A stretch of 64,000 nt of DNA from DAOTXN01 sp034435435. Its GTDB lineage: Bacteria; Chloroflexota; Anaerolineae; S140-20. The stretch's first letter is position 1, and every line of letters begins with the position of its first letter. The notes under the pieces were generated by a model that was not told where the DNA came from, searched no databases, and saw only the letters and a list, made by a program, of their open reading frames with translations. The stretch covers positions 1 through 64,000 of the forward strand of contig DAOTXN010000095.1 of NCBI GenBank assembly GCA_034435435.1, given 5' to 3'. Shown in pieces: positions 63,264 through 64,000 of the stretch. Both the position numbers and the translations under genes were made by a program.

Positions 63264-64000
63264 TCATTCCTCCGGCAGCCCTTTGCCGTCCATCACCTCT
63301 GCGGTTTGCTCGCGGGCGGCGGCGACGGAACGCGAGAAAAGCTCGTCCAGCATTTCTGGAGGATAAATCTGCGCCATCGCTGCGTACCAGGTCAGGCCGT
63401 CGGCGTGCTGGTAGTGCCAATATTCGGTGGCGGTCGAGTCGCGCTGCCAGTGAAAGTCGTCCAGGTGATAGGAGGCGATGCGCGACCAGCCGTAACGTTC
63501 GGCCAGGGCCGTCACGTCCACGAAATAACCCGCCGGGATGGGCAAGCGCCAGCCCCCATCGGTGGGGGTTGGCGACTGTCTGGCCGGGACCGGTTGCCAC
63601 CAGAAACGCCACGGGGCCTGAGTCAACGGTTCGCCCAGGCTGCCGTCTTGCACAGCGCACTTGAGATAGAGCCGCCAGTAGGTTTCACCGGCGATGTCTT
63701 CGCGCACGACGACCAGCGCGTCCTGGCCCTCGGCGTCGCGCCAGTCAAAGAGCAGGTCTACGGCGCGGCCGGTCTTGTGCCAGCTCAGGTAGCCCAGGCG
63801 ATGGCTGTAATAGCGGGCCGGGCGCAGGATGTCGCTGACGCGAGCGAGATAGTCGTGACCGCTGCGAGCCAGCACGTCGGCCCGCCAGGCGCGAAAGGCG
63901 TCGTCTACCCCGGCCACCATGCGCGGGTCGGGAGCCTGCACGTCGTCCATTCGCCGCAATTCCAGCGCCGTCGAGTCATCCACCGGGCGGGCTTGAATCT
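63264..64000 (-). CDS. M15-like peptidase domain protein, partial
   Basis: The C-terminal 245 or so residues of a protein whose frame stays open to the window edge, so the start is outside; an in-frame GTG at 63983 is not proof of a start. SWHKTGRAVDLLF matches the SxHxxGxAxD zinc motif of M15 (VanY/DacB-type) peptidases, and EYWHYQ supplies the later E...WH. M15 enzymes cut peptidoglycan stem peptides outside the membrane. The region also has Trp-rich stretches of unknown role. It is upstream of and co-directional with serS, separated by the serS promoter. Confidence 0.65.
   Translation of the reverse strand, partial: IQARPVDDSTALELRRMDDVQAPDPRMVAGVDDAFRAWRADVLARSGHDYLARVSDILRPARYYSHRLGYLSWHKTGRAVDLLFDWRDAEGQDALVVVREDIAGETYWRLYLKCAVQDGSLGEPLTQAPWRFWWQPVPARQSPTPTDGGWRLPIPAGYFVDVTALAERYGWSRIASYHLDDFHWQRDSTATEYWHYQHADGLTWYAAMAQIYPPEMLDELFSRSVAAAREQTAEVMDGKGLPEE

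Noticed and set aside
1..64000. Insertion sequences or transposases
   Set aside because: Apart from the serine recombinase I see no transposase-like protein and no terminal inverted repeats around a gene.

Overview
The window looks like the right-hand part of a large integrated element in a GC-rich bacterium, probably a member of the Chloroflexota. That guess rests on the style of DnaK and of the STAND/effector-associated-domain proteins; no 16S gene is present. Ordinary chromosome begins at the tRNA-Asp gene (59270-59342, minus strand) and continues with dnaK, serS with a T-box leader, and an M15-like peptidase cut by the window edge. To the left of the tRNA lie a large serine recombinase, a small charged protein and about 56 kb of accessory DNA. 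The left end of the element is not in the window.

Region 1 (1-8380) is mobile-element backbone. It has a small lipoprotein, zinc-ribbon proteins, RadC, two unknown proteins and a 1172-residue methyltransferase-helicase fusion. Several of these genes follow a recurring leader hairpin and A-rich CACACGA spacers. Region 2 (8430-40380) is a very large defence locus. Its GC-rich genes are an HTH-SNF2-DUF3883 helicase, a DUF1156 zinc-ribbon adenine methyltransferase, a DUF499 AAA+ ATPase, a conserved unknown protein, a PLD-fold protein and a DUF559-type nuclease. From memory this is the helicase-methylase-ATPase (Hma-like) type of island, known to carry other systems inside it. AT-richer modules sit between the core genes: a two-gene CBASS-like unit (cGAS/DncV-like nucleotidyltransferase plus SLATT two-TM protein) between helicase and methylase; a seven-gene cassette between methylase and ATPase; and an unknown protein plus PD-(D/Q)XK nuclease pair after the ATPase. 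An NB-ARC/TPR STAND protein with its own promoter opens the region.

The strongest candidate for an undescribed system is the seven-gene cassette at 19906-27667. It encodes a divergent Hsp70, a long coiled-coil protein with a GrpE-like beta-wing C-terminus, a beta-CASP metallo-beta-lactamase nuclease, two helical proteins and two small or unknown proteins, mostly with overlapping genes. It reads as a dedicated Hsp70 and nucleotide-exchange pair coupled to a nuclease.

Region 3 (40384-44368) holds an EAD-STAND-HEAT-FGE protein, an orphan CpaF-type ATPase and a zinc-ribbon protein. Region 4 (44465-54825) holds a 2549-residue sacsin-like protein with two Hsp90-type ATPase modules and a partner SNF2 helicase. 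Region 5 (54850-59270) holds a convergent STAND gene whose frame breaks at a T8 tract, then the serine recombinase with a methyltransferase-like C-terminal domain, then a strong promoter ahead of a structured non-coding stretch next to the tRNA.

All assignments were made by eye from sequence motifs; no database search was possible.
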